Source: Limnohabitans sp. Rim8
GTDB taxonomy: Bacteria; Pseudomonadota; Gammaproteobacteria; Burkholderiales; Burkholderiaceae_C
Assembly: GCA_945897465.1 (NCBI GenBank)
Contig: CAMDFK010000003.1
Span: 1-64,000, forward strand
Reading direction: 5' to 3'
DNA: 64,000 nucleotides
The notes under the pieces were generated by a model. It was not told where the DNA came from and made no database searches. It saw only the letters and a list, made by a program, of their open reading frames with translations. Position numbers and translations under genes: made by a program. This document shows, piece by piece, positions 8,753 to 17,549 of the stretch. Every line of letters begins with the position of its first letter. Position 1 is the stretch's first letter.

Positions 8753-9712
8753 TTGTCCAAACCCGATGTTCTGGCCGTCGCCAAATTGCACCCTTTTTAC
8801 CTCCAGGCGCTGGAAACCCTCTACACCGTGCATGACCGAACCCATGTCACCGACCCGGTGGCTTTTACAACCCTCGCCCCACGCATCTTGGGTGTCGCAG
8901 GAACGGGCGAGGCCAGCGTGCCGCGCAGCCTGATGGCACAACTGCCCAATGCCAAAGTGGTGGCGGTGTTCGGTGTGGGCTACGACGGTGTGGATGTGCC
9001 CGCCGCCATCGAGCACGGCATTCCCGTGACCCACACCCCCGATGTGCTGACCGATGATGTGGCCGATCTGGCCATGGGCTTGGTGTTGTCGGTGGGCCGC
9101 GCCATCCCGCAAGCGGACCAGTTTGTGCGTGCAGGCCAGTGGGCCAACGGCCCCATGGCCTTGGGCCGCAAGGTATCGGGTGCCCGTTTGGGCATCGCAG
9201 GTCTGGGCCGCATTGGCAAGGCCATAGCTCATCGTGCCAGAGCTTTTGGCATGTCGATCGCCTACACCGCCCGCAGTGAAAAGTCCGATTCGGGTTTCCA
9301 GTTTTACCCCTCGGCAGCCGTGTTGGCGGCGAACGTAGATTTTCTGGTGGCCATCACGCCCGGTGGGGCTGGCACCAAACACCTGATCAACGCCGAGGTG
9401 CTCAAGGCCCTGGGCCCGAGCGGCTTTTTGATCAATGTGGCGCGTGGCAGCGTGGTCGATGAAGAGGCCCTGATCACCGCCTTGAAAAACGGCACCATTG
9501 CGGGCGCGGGTCTGGATGTGTTTGCCAATGAACCCCATGTGCCTCAGGCGCTGTGGAACCTGCGCAACGTGGTACTGACACCGCACGTGGCCAGCGCCAC
9601 CACCGAAACGCGCCAAGCCATGGCTGATTTGGCATTTGCCAACATGCGGGCCGGTATTGCGGGCCAGCCCTTGCGCACGCCTGTGCCCGAGTGCATGGGT
9701 ATGCTCAAGTGA
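8753..9712 (+). CDS. D-isomer-specific 2-hydroxyacid dehydrogenase (glyoxylate/hydroxypyruvate reductase type)
   Basis: An NAD(P)H-dependent reductase of 2-keto acids to D-2-hydroxy acids. The dinucleotide site is LGIAGLGRIGKAIA. Catalytic residues are the Arg in NVARGSVVDEEAL, the Glu in GLDVFANEP and the His in LTPHVASATTET. I place the start at a TTG (8753) because AGGAGA (8743-8748) sits just upstream and the frame then begins at the usual family N-terminus, giving 319 residues; an ATG at 8669 would add 28 unlikely residues. Spacing to the next gene is 16 bases. With gluconokinase and idonate/gluconate dehydrogenases downstream, a role in 2-ketogluconate or 2-keto-sugar-acid reduction is plausible, but a general glyoxylate reductase cannot be excluded. 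Confidence 0.85.
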   Translation: MSKPDVLAVAKLHPFYLQALETLYTVHDRTHVTDPVAFTTLAPRILGVAGTGEASVPRSLMAQLPNAKVVAVFGVGYDGVDVPAAIEHGIPVTHTPDVLTDDVADLAMGLVLSVGRAIPQADQFVRAGQWANGPMALGRKVSGARLGIAGLGRIGKAIAHRARAFGMSIAYTARSEKSDSGFQFYPSAAVLAANVDFLVAITPGGAGTKHLINAEVLKALGPSGFLINVARGSVVDEEALITALKNGTIAGAGLDVFANEPHVPQALWNLRNVVLTPHVASATTETRQAMADLAFANMRAGIAGQPLRTPVPECMGMLK

Positions 9713-9728
9713 ACAAAGATCTGACACG

Positions 9729-10253
9729 ATGAGTCCTTCGCCTTTGCGGCTGATCGTCATGGGGGTGTCCGGCTGTGGCAAGTCAACCCTTGCAGCTGCC
9801 TTGAGCGAACGCTTGGGTTTGGACATGGTCGACGGTGACGACCTGCACTTGCCCGAGAGCGTGGCCAAGATGCGCTCGGGCATTGCCTTGCAAGACGCTG
9901 ACCGATGGCCCTGGCTGGACCGGATTGGTCACTTCCTCGCGCAAGCCCCCGTACCCGGACGCGTGGTGGCCTGCTCGGCCCTCAAGCGGGTTTACCGGGA
10001 GCGCATCCGCGAACAAGCAGGTGAGGTGTGTTTTGTGTTTCTGGACGGCGACTTCGATTTGATCGAACAACGCATGCGCCAGCGTGTAGGCCACTACATG
10101 CAGCCAGGCTTGCTTGACAGCCAGTTCCGCACCCTCGAAAAACCCGAAGCCGACGAAACCGATGTCATCTGTCTACCCATCACTGAAGCTGTGCATGTCA
10201 TGATCACACAAGCGCTTGAGGCTTTACACCGCCGCCTGCACCCTGCCCTCTGA
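9729..10253 (+). CDS. gntK: Gluconokinase
   Basis: Phosphorylates D-gluconate to 6-phosphogluconate with ATP. The 174 residues match the usual length of the GntK family. The P-loop GVSGCGKST lies near the N-terminus, followed by VDGDDLHLPESVAKM, the family's typical substrate-binding region, and by ACSALKRVYRERIR. ATG 9729 was chosen because an upstream extension in the same frame overlaps the previous gene and lacks similarity. It lies between a hydroxyacid dehydrogenase and idonate-type dehydrogenases, all on the plus strand, which suggests that gluconate is formed inside the cell by the neighbours and then phosphorylated. No 6-phosphogluconate dehydratase is in the window. Confidence 0.93.
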   Translation: MSPSPLRLIVMGVSGCGKSTLAAALSERLGLDMVDGDDLHLPESVAKMRSGIALQDADRWPWLDRIGHFLAQAPVPGRVVACSALKRVYRERIREQAGEVCFVFLDGDFDLIEQRMRQRVGHYMQPGLLDSQFRTLEKPEADETDVICLPITEAVHVMITQALEALHRRLHPAL

Positions 10254-10270
10254 TTTTTGAAAGTTCCCAC

Positions 10271-10636
10271 ATGTTCATCCGCTGTGCCTTTTTCCAAGGT
10301 CAGGTCAAACCCGGCATGGAAGAGGCGTTCAAACGCTATATCCGTGAAAAACTCGTTCCCTTATGGACTCGTTTTCCAGGCGCTCGGGAAGTGCGCGTAC
10401 TGCGACAGGTCGAAAGCGATGTGAGCGAGCCTCACTTTGGCATGGTGCTGTCGGTGCGCTACCCCAGCCGTGAGTCAATTGAGATCGCCTTGGCCTCGGC
10501 CGTGCGTTTGGAAAGTCGCGAAGTGTCCAAGGATTTGATCGCCATGTTCGATGGCACTGTGTTCCACACCGTCTTCAGTGCAGATGAGTACCCACTGCCC
10601 ACCGATGGTGTCACGGCCACAACCGACATCCGGTGA
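10271..10636 (+). CDS. Small unknown protein, possibly dimeric alpha-beta barrel
   Basis: A 121-residue protein starting MFIRCAFFQGQVKPGMEEAF. The pattern of a strand, a helix with EEAFKRYIREKLVPLW, then strands around REVRVLRQ and HFGMVLSVRYPS, resembles ferredoxin-like dimeric barrel proteins such as ABM, EthD or the L-rhamnose mutarotase family. It sits 17 bases after gntK and 51 bases before an SDR in the same direction. A mutarotase-like or small-molecule-binding role in the sugar-acid pathway is possible but not shown by any motif. I do not recognise the gene. Confidence 0.7.
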   Translation: MFIRCAFFQGQVKPGMEEAFKRYIREKLVPLWTRFPGAREVRVLRQVESDVSEPHFGMVLSVRYPSRESIEIALASAVRLESREVSKDLIAMFDGTVFHTVFSADEYPLPTDGVTATTDIR

Positions 10637-10687
10637 TCAAGTCGTTCGCCGGTTGCCATTCCCCTCCTTTGGAACACAGGTTCATGC

Positions 10688-11455
10688 ATGACCATTCTTG
10701 ACGCTTTCCAACTCCATGGCCGACGCGCTTTGATCACCGGCTCGTCTGCTGGCATTGGCTTGGCGTTGGCCGAGGCGCTGGCGCAAGCCGGGGCGCACGT
10801 CGTTCTGAATGGCCGCACGGCCAGCAAAGTCGATGCCGCTGCGCAGACCTTCAAAGCCCAAGGCTTGTCGGTCAGCATCGCGGTGTTTGACGTGACCGAT
10901 GCGGACAGCGCGCGTGCTGCGGTGGACCACATCGAAGCCGAGGGGCCGATCGACATCCTGGTCAACAACGCGGGCATGCAAATTCGTGGGCCGCTGCACG
11001 AATACCAGGACGCCGATTGGCACACCATCATGAAGACCAACTTGGACAGCGTGTACTTCGTGGGCCAAGCGGTGGCCAAAAAAATGATTCAGCGTGGACG
11101 CGGCAAAATCATCAACATCTGCTCGGTGCAAAGCGAGCTGGGTCGCCCCGGCATTGCGCCCTACACCGCGACAAAAGGTGCGGTGAAAATGCTCACCAAG
11201 GGCATGGCGATTGACTGGGGCCCATTCGGCATCAACGTCAACGGCATTGGCCCGGGCTATTTCAAAACCGAGCTTAACCAGAAGCTGGTCGATGACCCGG
11301 CCTTCAGCAGTTGGCTCGTGGGCCGCACGCCCAGCCGCCGCTGGGGCGATGTGCAAGACCTGGGCGGCGCAGCCGTCTTTCTGGCCTCGGACGCCTCGCG
11401 TTTTGTGAATGGCCATATCCTTTATGTCGACGGCGGCGTGACCGCCACCCTTTGA
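10688..11455 (+). CDS. SDR oxidoreductase, gluconate 5-dehydrogenase-like
   Basis: A classical short-chain dehydrogenase of 255 residues. The cofactor motif is TGSSAGIG, with NNAG at about residue 97, the catalytic Ser in ICSVQSELG and YTATK as Tyr-x-x-x-Lys. It resembles gluconate 5-dehydrogenases (IdnO type), which interconvert 5-keto-D-gluconate and D-gluconate. This fits its place directly before an L-idonate 5-dehydrogenase gene and shortly after gluconokinase: together they would convert L-idonate via 5-ketogluconate and gluconate to 6-phosphogluconate. Substrate specificity within the SDR family cannot be settled from sequence alone, so I leave the symbol blank. Confidence 0.88.
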   Translation: MTILDAFQLHGRRALITGSSAGIGLALAEALAQAGAHVVLNGRTASKVDAAAQTFKAQGLSVSIAVFDVTDADSARAAVDHIEAEGPIDILVNNAGMQIRGPLHEYQDADWHTIMKTNLDSVYFVGQAVAKKMIQRGRGKIINICSVQSELGRPGIAPYTATKGAVKMLTKGMAIDWGPFGINVNGIGPGYFKTELNQKLVDDPAFSSWLVGRTPSRRWGDVQDLGGAAVFLASDASRFVNGHILYVDGGVTATL

Positions 11456-11475
11456 AGCTTTTGCAAGGACATTCC

Positions 11476-12516
11476 ATGAAATCCGTTGTTTGCCATTCGG
11501 CCAAAGACCTGCGCATCGAAAACACCGAGCTGCCCGCCTTGGGCGAGAACCAACTGCGTGTGAATGTGGCCTATGGCGGCATTTGCGGCTCGGACCTGCA
11601 CTACTACCAACACGGCGGATTTGGCACCGTGCGCATCAAGCAGCCCATCGCCTTGGGCCACGAAATTTCGGGCGTGGTCGATGGTGTAGGCTCGGGTCTG
11701 AACGGCGTGCCCAAGGGCCAGCGAATCGCCATCTCCCCTTCTCGACCCTGCGGCCACTGCCGCTTTTGCCAAGCGGGCCAACACAATCACTGCCTCCACA
11801 TGCGTTTTTACGGCAGCGCCATGCCCTTCCCGCACATCCAGGGCGGGTTCAGTGAGCAACTCATCATCGAATGCTACCAAGCCCACCCGATTGCCGACCA
11901 CCTGAGTCTGTCCGAAGCCGCGCTGGCCGAGCCTTTGTCCGTGGGCCTGCACGCCATCCAACGGGCTGGCAGCGTACTGGGCAAGCAGGTGCTGGTGACC
12001 GGTTGCGGCCCCATTGGCTCGCTCCTGATTGGTGCTTTGCGCCGAGCCGGTGCGGCCCGCATCGTGGCGGCCGACATCGCCGACTTGCCCCTGAAGTGCG
12101 CCAAGGAGATGGGCGCGGACGAGACCATCAACCTCAAGACCCAGCCCCAAGCGCTGGATGCCTACAAGGTGGACAAAGGCCAGTTTGACGTGGTGTTTGA
12201 AGCCTCTGGCAGCGAAGCCGCTTTGCGCGTAGGCCTGGACACCATCGTGCCACGCGGCGTTCTGATCACCGTGGGCATGGGCGGCGACATCAGCCTGCCC
12301 ATGACACAAATCGTGGCCAAAGAGGTTGACCTGCGCGGCACCTTCCGCTTCCATGCCGAATTCGCCACCGCGGTGCGCTTCTTGAACGAAGGCCTGGTCA
12401 ATGGAAAGCCTGTGATCACCAGCGTCTTGCCGCTAGACCGCGCCATCGAAGCGTTTGACTTAGCGGCCGACAAAAGCCAGTCACTCAAGGTACAGATTTC
12501 TTTCCAAAACGCCTGA
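11476..12516 (+). CDS. idnD: L-idonate 5-dehydrogenase (zinc-dependent, medium-chain)
   Basis: A medium-chain zinc alcohol dehydrogenase of 346 residues, like L-idonate 5-dehydrogenase or sorbitol dehydrogenase. Catalytic zinc ligands are Cys in GGICGSDLHY and His-Glu in ALGHEISG. The structural zinc loop is CGHCRFCQAGQHNHC, with the four Cys in the usual spacing. The Rossmann motif is GCGPIGSL. The start is ATG 11476, with a GCAAGGACA ribosome site; a longer frame upstream overlaps the preceding SDR. Together with the SDR upstream this makes the IdnD/IdnO pair. The product would be 5-keto-D-gluconate if the assignment is right; other polyols or sugar acids are possible. Confidence 0.88.
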   Translation: MKSVVCHSAKDLRIENTELPALGENQLRVNVAYGGICGSDLHYYQHGGFGTVRIKQPIALGHEISGVVDGVGSGLNGVPKGQRIAISPSRPCGHCRFCQAGQHNHCLHMRFYGSAMPFPHIQGGFSEQLIIECYQAHPIADHLSLSEAALAEPLSVGLHAIQRAGSVLGKQVLVTGCGPIGSLLIGALRRAGAARIVAADIADLPLKCAKEMGADETINLKTQPQALDAYKVDKGQFDVVFEASGSEAALRVGLDTIVPRGVLITVGMGGDISLPMTQIVAKEVDLRGTFRFHAEFATAVRFLNEGLVNGKPVITSVLPLDRAIEAFDLAADKSQSLKVQISFQNA

Positions 12517-12555
12517 AAATCAGGGGTTTCAAGGTCTCTCTAGAAAGTTCACACC

Positions 12556-13305
12556 ATGTCGAAAATCGCCCTCGTCACCGGTGCCAGCTCTGGCATTGGC
12601 AAAGCCTGCGCCCTGGCCTTGCTCAAAGAAGGCTGGCAAGTCGTTCTGGTCGGCCGACGCGCCGACGCGCTGGCCTCTGCCGTGGCCGAAGGGGGTGCCA
12701 ACGCTGGCAACGCCCACGCCATCCCCACCGACCTGTCCAAAGAGCCCGAAGTCAAAGCGCTGTTCGATCAGATTCGCTCGCGCTTTGGCCGCCTCGATTT
12801 GGTCTTCAACAACGCGGGCATTTCCCTGCCTTACACCTTGCCCGGTGACCTGTCGGGTGACGAATGGCGCCGTGCGGTGGACATCAACCTGAACGGCGCG
12901 TTCTACACCTTGTCGTATGCTTTCAAGCTGATGCAAGAGCAAAGCCCGCAGGGCGGCCGCATCATCAACAACGGTTCAATTTCGGCGCATGTGCCGCGCC
13001 CCGGCTCGATCGCCTACACCGCCACCAAACACGCCATCTCGGGCCTGACCCGCGCCGCGTCTTTGGACGGCCGCCCCTACAGCATCGCCGTGGGCCAGAT
13101 CGACATCGGCAACGTGGCCTCCGACATGACGCTCAAAATGGCCTCGGGCGTGCACCAGGCTGACCTGACCATCAAGGCCGAACCGCGCATGGACATGTCA
13201 GCCGTGGTCGAAACTTTCATGACCATGGCCCGCCTGCCTTTGTCAGCGAATATTTTGTTCACCACAGTGATGGCGACCAACATGCCGTTTGTGGGGCGTG
13301 GTTGA
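12556..13305 (+). CDS. SDR family oxidoreductase
   Basis: A classical SDR of 249 residues with TGASSGIG near the N-terminus, NNAG at about 90 and YTATK as the catalytic pair. The usual Ser sits in NNGSISAHVP. The C-terminal part (QIDIGNVASDM, then ILFTTVMATNMPFVGRG) lacks the YVDGG ending common in gluconate dehydrogenases, so it differs from the SDR two genes earlier. It is the last gene of the plus-strand set and is followed by a bidirectional terminator. The substrate is probably another sugar acid or aldehyde in the same pathway; this is inferred from position only. Confidence 0.85.
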   Translation: MSKIALVTGASSGIGKACALALLKEGWQVVLVGRRADALASAVAEGGANAGNAHAIPTDLSKEPEVKALFDQIRSRFGRLDLVFNNAGISLPYTLPGDLSGDEWRRAVDINLNGAFYTLSYAFKLMQEQSPQGGRIINNGSISAHVPRPGSIAYTATKHAISGLTRAASLDGRPYSIAVGQIDIGNVASDMTLKMASGVHQADLTIKAEPRMDMSAVVETFMTMARLPLSANILFTTVMATNMPFVGRG

Positions 13306-13337
13306 CTGGCCGGGCTTGATCGCTCAATCACTGTGAC

Positions 13338-13363
13338 AAAGGGGGCCTTCGAGGCCCCTTTTT
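13338..13363. terminator. Bidirectional terminator between convergent sugar-acid operons
   Basis: Inverted repeat AAAGGGGGCC, loop TTCGA, GGCCCCTTTTT (one G.T pair). It lies between the plus-strand SDR gene and the minus-strand enolase-superfamily gene and has T or A tracts on both sides. Confidence 0.8.
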
Positions 13364-13367
13364 CTCA

Positions 13368-14558
13368 TCAACTCAAGCGCACCACCGCATCGGCCCGCTT
13401 GTGCAGGTCGGGCAGCAACTCCAAGCCCAAACCCGGCTTGTCGTTCAGGCTGATCATGCCGTTCTTCACCTGCGGCAACTCGGTGACCAACTCTTTGTAC
13501 CAGCCGCTGTAAAAAGCCCGCACACTTTCTTGAATCAAGGCATTGGGCGCGTGCAGAGACAAGTGGGTGGACGCGGCCCACACCACCGGCCCTGTGCAGT
13601 CGTGCGGGGCCACTGGCAATTGCCAGGCGTCGGCCATGGCGGCGATTTTGCGGGCTTCGGTCAGGCCCCCACACCAGCTGAGGTCCAACATGGCCACACC
13701 GGCCACGCCCGTTTGTAAATAGTCTTTGAAGCCCCATTTGTAGCTGAGCGTTTCGCTCGCGCAAATCAGCGCCTTGCAGTCCACCGCGTACTGCTTGAGC
13801 AAATCGAGGCTGTCCATGCGGATCGCGTCTTCGTGCCAGAAGGTGTCGAACTCTTGCAGCGCACGCGAGATTTTTTGCGCCATGGGCAATCGCCACAGGC
13901 TGTGGAACTCCACCATGATGTCCATCTTGTCGCCCACTGCCTTGCGGATTTTGCGAAAAGGCTCCAGCGCCGTGTTGAGATCTTGGGGGCTGATGTACTG
14001 GCCATGCGACTTTTCTGCGGCCACATCAAAAGGCCAAATTTTCATACCGGTGATGCCTTCAGACAGCAGCGACTCGGCCACTTCGTCGGCGCGGTGTAAA
14101 AAGCCTTGCAGGTCTTCGTAAGGCCCGGCGTTGTTGCCCAGACCCCAATTGCTGCTGGTCTGGTTCACGTTGCTGCGGATGTACTGGTAACCCGCGCAAG
14201 TGTTGTACACACGGATTTCGTCACGGCTTTTGCCGCCCAGAGCGGTATAGACTGGCATTCCTGCGGCTTTGCCAAAAATGTCCCACAGCGCAATGTCCAC
14301 TGCCGAGTTGCCACGCGTCTCGACCCCGGACCCACGCCAGCCCAAATAGCCGGTGATGTCGCGCTGGCGGGACTCGATGGCCAGAGGATCTTGGCCCACC
14401 AGTTTGGGCGCCACCCATTCATGCAAATACGCCTCGACCGCTTGCGCCCCCATAAAGGTTTCGCCCAGGCCCACCAGGCCTTCGTCGGTGTGCAAACGCA
14501 CCCAGATGATGTTGGGAAACTCACCCAAGCGGATGGTTTCGAGTTGCGTGATTTTCAT
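13368..14558 (-). CDS. Mandelate racemase/muconate lactonizing enzyme family protein (probable acid-sugar dehydratase)
   Basis: An enolase-superfamily enzyme of 396 residues. It has the capping domain (1-125) and a barrel with probable catalytic K173 (MKIWPFD), metal ligands E217 (MVEFHS), E243 (WHEDAI) and E269 (ASET), and H319 in PHDCTGP. The pattern is that of the mandelate racemase subgroup, which removes a proton next to a carboxylate; most relatives dehydrate sugar acids to 2-keto-3-deoxy acids. It follows the TRAP genes on the same strand, but a terminator (14581-14612) lies between, so it may have lower or separate expression. Candidate substrates are galactonate, gluconate, fuconate, galactarate and similar acids; the sequence does not decide between them. 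Confidence 0.88.
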   Translation of the reverse strand: MKITQLETIRLGEFPNIIWVRLHTDEGLVGLGETFMGAQAVEAYLHEWVAPKLVGQDPLAIESRQRDITGYLGWRGSGVETRGNSAVDIALWDIFGKAAGMPVYTALGGKSRDEIRVYNTCAGYQYIRSNVNQTSSNWGLGNNAGPYEDLQGFLHRADEVAESLLSEGITGMKIWPFDVAAEKSHGQYISPQDLNTALEPFRKIRKAVGDKMDIMVEFHSLWRLPMAQKISRALQEFDTFWHEDAIRMDSLDLLKQYAVDCKALICASETLSYKWGFKDYLQTGVAGVAMLDLSWCGGLTEARKIAAMADAWQLPVAPHDCTGPVVWAASTHLSLHAPNALIQESVRAFYSGWYKELVTELPQVKNGMISLNDKPGLGLELLPDLHKRADAVVRLS

Positions 14559-14580
14559 GGCAGCATCCTGATCGGTCGTT

Positions 14581-14612
14581 AAAAAAGCCCCACAGCGGGC
14601 GGCTGTGGAGCT
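14581..14612 (-). terminator. Intrinsic terminator (or attenuator) after the TRAP binding-protein gene
   Basis: Read on the minus strand: AGCTCCACAGC, loop CGCCC, GCTGTGGGGCT, then six T. The stem is 11 bp with one mismatch. It lies between dctP and the downstream enolase-superfamily gene and could reduce transcription into it. Confidence 0.8.
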
Positions 14613-14645
14613 TGTAGGTTCAGCACAAAAGCTGAGCGCGAAGAA

Positions 14646-15653
14646 TCAACCGCCGCGTGACTTCTTCAACTCGTCTTGTACCACCTTGATGGCGTCGGCA
14701 CCGATCGAGTCCTTGTGCTTGTCGTACACCGAAGCGACTTTGGCACGAATGCGGTTTTGTTCGGCTGCACTCACCTCATTGACCTGCATGCCCTTGGTTT
14801 TCAGGCTGGCCAAAGATTTTTCATTCAAAGTGCGGTTGGCAGCGCGTTGGACTTTCTGACCTTCCATGGCGGCTTCACGCAACACGGCCTGCTCTTGCGG
14901 GTTCAGTTGGTCCCACAGTTTTTTGCTGTAAAGCACCAGGAAAGGCGTGTAGGCGTGGCGGGTCACGCTCAGGTACTTTTGCACTTCATTGAACTTGGAG
15001 GTTTCAATGGTCACAAAGGGGTTTTCCTGGCCGTCGATGGTCTTGGTTTCCAAGGCGGTGAACACCTCGCCAAAGGCCATGGGCACGGCGTTGGTACCCA
15101 GGGTCTTGAAAGTATCCAAGAAAATATTGTTCTGCATCACACGTACTTTGACGCCGGTGAAATCTTCCAGCTTGGTGACCGGACGCTTGCTGTTGGTCAG
15201 GTTACGGAAACCGTTTTCCCAATAGGCCAGGTTCACCAAACCAGCCGCTTCGAGCTTGGCATTGAAAAACTTGCCAGCAGGGCCATCCAGCACAGCATCG
15301 GCCTCTTTCTCGTTGGCAAACAGGAAAGGCAGGTCAAACACACCCAACTCTTTCACGATGCCCACCAGCGGCGAGCTGGAGGTGCAGACCATCTCTTGTG
15401 TGCCTGCACGCAAAGCTTGGGTCGCTGGCAAATCGCCGCCCGCTGCACCGCCCCAGAAGGCCGTGATTTTCATCTTGCCGCCGGTTTTAGCCGCCAGCAC
15501 TTCTTGCATTTTCTTGACGCCCACGCCCACCGGGTGGTCTTCGTTCACACCGTTGGTGAACTTGATGTTGCGGTCGGCAAACTGCGCCATGGCGCTTGAT
15601 GCGACCAGGAATGTGCCCGCGATCAGGGTCACCAGATTTCTGCGTTTCAACAT
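14646..15653 (-). CDS. dctP: TRAP transporter periplasmic binding protein (DctP family)
   Basis: The periplasmic receptor of a tripartite ATP-independent transporter. The 335 residues begin with a Sec signal peptide ending ASSAMA before QFADRNIKF. The conserved ligand Arg lies in FTGVKVRVMQNN, and TIDGQENP is the usual dimer/ligand motif. The protein captures an organic acid and passes it to DctQM. It is the third gene of gntR-dctQ-dctM-dctP and is followed by a terminator. The surroundings, with sugar-acid dehydratases and dehydrogenases on both sides, suggest that the ligand is a hexonate, hexuronate or pentonate. The exact ligand is unknown. Confidence 0.94.
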   Translation of the reverse strand: MLKRRNLVTLIAGTFLVASSAMAQFADRNIKFTNGVNEDHPVGVGVKKMQEVLAAKTGGKMKITAFWGGAAGGDLPATQALRAGTQEMVCTSSSPLVGIVKELGVFDLPFLFANEKEADAVLDGPAGKFFNAKLEAAGLVNLAYWENGFRNLTNSKRPVTKLEDFTGVKVRVMQNNIFLDTFKTLGTNAVPMAFGEVFTALETKTIDGQENPFVTIETSKFNEVQKYLSVTRHAYTPFLVLYSKKLWDQLNPQEQAVLREAAMEGQKVQRAANRTLNEKSLASLKTKGMQVNEVSAAEQNRIRAKVASVYDKHKDSIGADAIKVVQDELKKSRGG

Positions 15654-15688
15654 GAATGTCTCCTTTAAAAAAACACAGGGTTACGAAA

Positions 15689-16987
15689 TCAACTCAGCAT
15701 CCACTTCATCGGCACGATAACGATGGACGGAAAAGCAATCAACAAGGCCAGCACCCCCAACTGCGCCAGCAAGAAAGGCATGACGCCCTTGAAGGCCGTG
15801 TCCATGTTGATCTTGGCCACTCCACAGACCACATTGAGCACGGTGCCCACGGGCGGGGTGATCAAGCCGATCGCGTTGTTCATGATGAACAGCACGCCAA
15901 AGTAGACCGGATCAATGCCTGCCTTGATGACCAAGGGCATGAGTACCGGCGTCAAAATCAACACGGTGGGCGTGAAGTCGAGTGCCGTGCCGACCACCAC
16001 CACCAAAATCATGAGAACAACCATCAGCAATGTCTTGTTGCCCATGAGCGGCTCCATCATGCGGGCGACTTCGGCTGGGATGTTGGCCACCGTGATCAAC
16101 CATGCACTGACCATGGCCGCTGCCACCAAAAACATGATGACCGAGGTCGTTTTACCGGCTGCCAAGGTAAGGCTGTACAACTTGGACCACTGCAGTTCGC
16201 GATAGATAAAAGCACCCACCACAAAACTGTAAACCGCCGCCACCACCGCTGCTTCAGTGGGCGTGAACACGCCGAACTTCATGCCGCCGATGATGAAGAC
16301 CGGCAAGCCCAGCGCCAAGATGCCTTCACGCGTGGCCTTGACCTTTTCGGACCATGGCATGCGCGGTGCGGGCTGCACGTTCTCGCGCTTGGCCAACCAC
16401 CACCAAGTCAGTCCCACAGCCGCACCCATCAAAATGCCCGGCACGATACCGGCCAGGAATAATTTGGTGATGGACACATTGGCCGCCACACCAAAGATGA
16501 TGAAACCGATCGACGGCGGAATCACCGGCGCGATGATGCCGCCCGAGGCGATCAAACCCGCCGATCGTCCCACGTTGTAACCGGCCCGCTTCATCATCGG
16601 GATCAGCAAGGCCGCCAGCGCCGCCGTGTCGGCCACGGCCGAGCCGGACAAGGAGGCCATGATGACGGCGGCCATGACGGCCACATAGCCCAGTCCCCCC
16701 CTGAAATGCCCGACCCAGGCCATGGCCAAGTTCACGATGCGGCGGCTCAAACCGCCCGCGTTCATGAACTCTCCCGCCAACAAGAAGAACGGTACGGCAA
16801 GCAAGGGAAAGTTGTCAGCACCGTCCACAAAACGCTGCGCCAGAATCTGGCTGTCAAATGCGTTGATCATGCCGTTGCTGGCCATGTAGGCCATCAAACT
16901 CAGGCCACACACCAACAAGGCGTAGGCAATGGGCATGCCCAGGGCCATCGCCCCAATCAAGCTGAACACAAAAACAGCGATGGTCAT
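15689..16987 (-). CDS. dctM: TRAP transporter large permease (DctM family)
   Basis: The large membrane subunit of a TRAP transporter, 432 residues with about twelve predicted membrane segments. It carries the typical PFFLLAGEFMNAGG, SGSAVADTAALA and GGIIAPVIPPS motifs. It uses the sodium or proton gradient to drive uptake of the acid bound by DctP. Its start overlaps the dctQ stop (ATGA), which indicates translational coupling. Confidence 0.95.
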   Translation of the reverse strand: MTIAVFVFSLIGAMALGMPIAYALLVCGLSLMAYMASNGMINAFDSQILAQRFVDGADNFPLLAVPFFLLAGEFMNAGGLSRRIVNLAMAWVGHFRGGLGYVAVMAAVIMASLSGSAVADTAALAALLIPMMKRAGYNVGRSAGLIASGGIIAPVIPPSIGFIIFGVAANVSITKLFLAGIVPGILMGAAVGLTWWWLAKRENVQPAPRMPWSEKVKATREGILALGLPVFIIGGMKFGVFTPTEAAVVAAVYSFVVGAFIYRELQWSKLYSLTLAAGKTTSVIMFLVAAAMVSAWLITVANIPAEVARMMEPLMGNKTLLMVVLMILVVVVGTALDFTPTVLILTPVLMPLVIKAGIDPVYFGVLFIMNNAIGLITPPVGTVLNVVCGVAKINMDTAFKGVMPFLLAQLGVLALLIAFPSIVIVPMKWMLS

Positions 16988-17535
16988 GCGCGGCCTCGCA
17001 CTTCAGGCTCAATTTCAGCCAGCACCACTTTGTCTTCGGACTCCACCACCATCACCAGATCTGACTCGGCCAATCGGCCGGTCAGTAAAAGGACCAGCTT
17101 ATGGAGGTTCATGATGCCCATGACGGCAGCCGTGACGTAACCAATGCCATAAATCCAGATCATGGAAATACCCACCACCACAGAGATGTTGGTGACCTGC
17201 AGATCGTGCATTTGCCAAGTGCCCCAAAAGAACAGCACATTGCAGCCGAGCATCAAGACTTCACTCAGGAAAAAGCACAACTTTTTGCCGCCCAATGACA
17301 GGCGGCGCACCAGCGTGTCCACGCCCAAGTGGCCTTTTTCGCGCATGGCCACCATGGCCCCGAGGTAGGTCAGCCAAATAAAGCAGTAACGCGACATTTC
17401 GTCCGAGATGGAAATGCCCGAGTTAAAACCGTAGCGCAGCACCACGTTGCCAAAGACCATGATGACCATGGCCACCAGGCAGGCCACAACCAGAAACTCC
17501 AGCAGTTTGAAAAAAGCGTTGATGGTGGTTTGCAT
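16984..17535 (-). CDS. dctQ: TRAP transporter small permease (DctQ family)
   Basis: The small membrane subunit of the TRAP transporter, with four predicted membrane helices over its first 150 residues and a hydrophilic, acidic tail. ATG 17535 (MQTTINAFFKLLEF) is preferred; a TTG six codons upstream (17553) would overlap the end of the regulator gene. The motif DEMSRYCFIWLTYLGA is typical of the family. It overlaps dctM by four bases. Confidence 0.92.
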   Translation of the reverse strand: MQTTINAFFKLLEFLVVACLVAMVIMVFGNVVLRYGFNSGISISDEMSRYCFIWLTYLGAMVAMREKGHLGVDTLVRRLSLGGKKLCFFLSEVLMLGCNVLFFWGTWQMHDLQVTNISVVVGISMIWIYGIGYVTAAVMGIMNLHKLVLLLTGRLAESDLVMVVESEDKVVLAEIEPEVRGRA

Positions 17536-17549
17536 GGGTGTCTTGCGGC

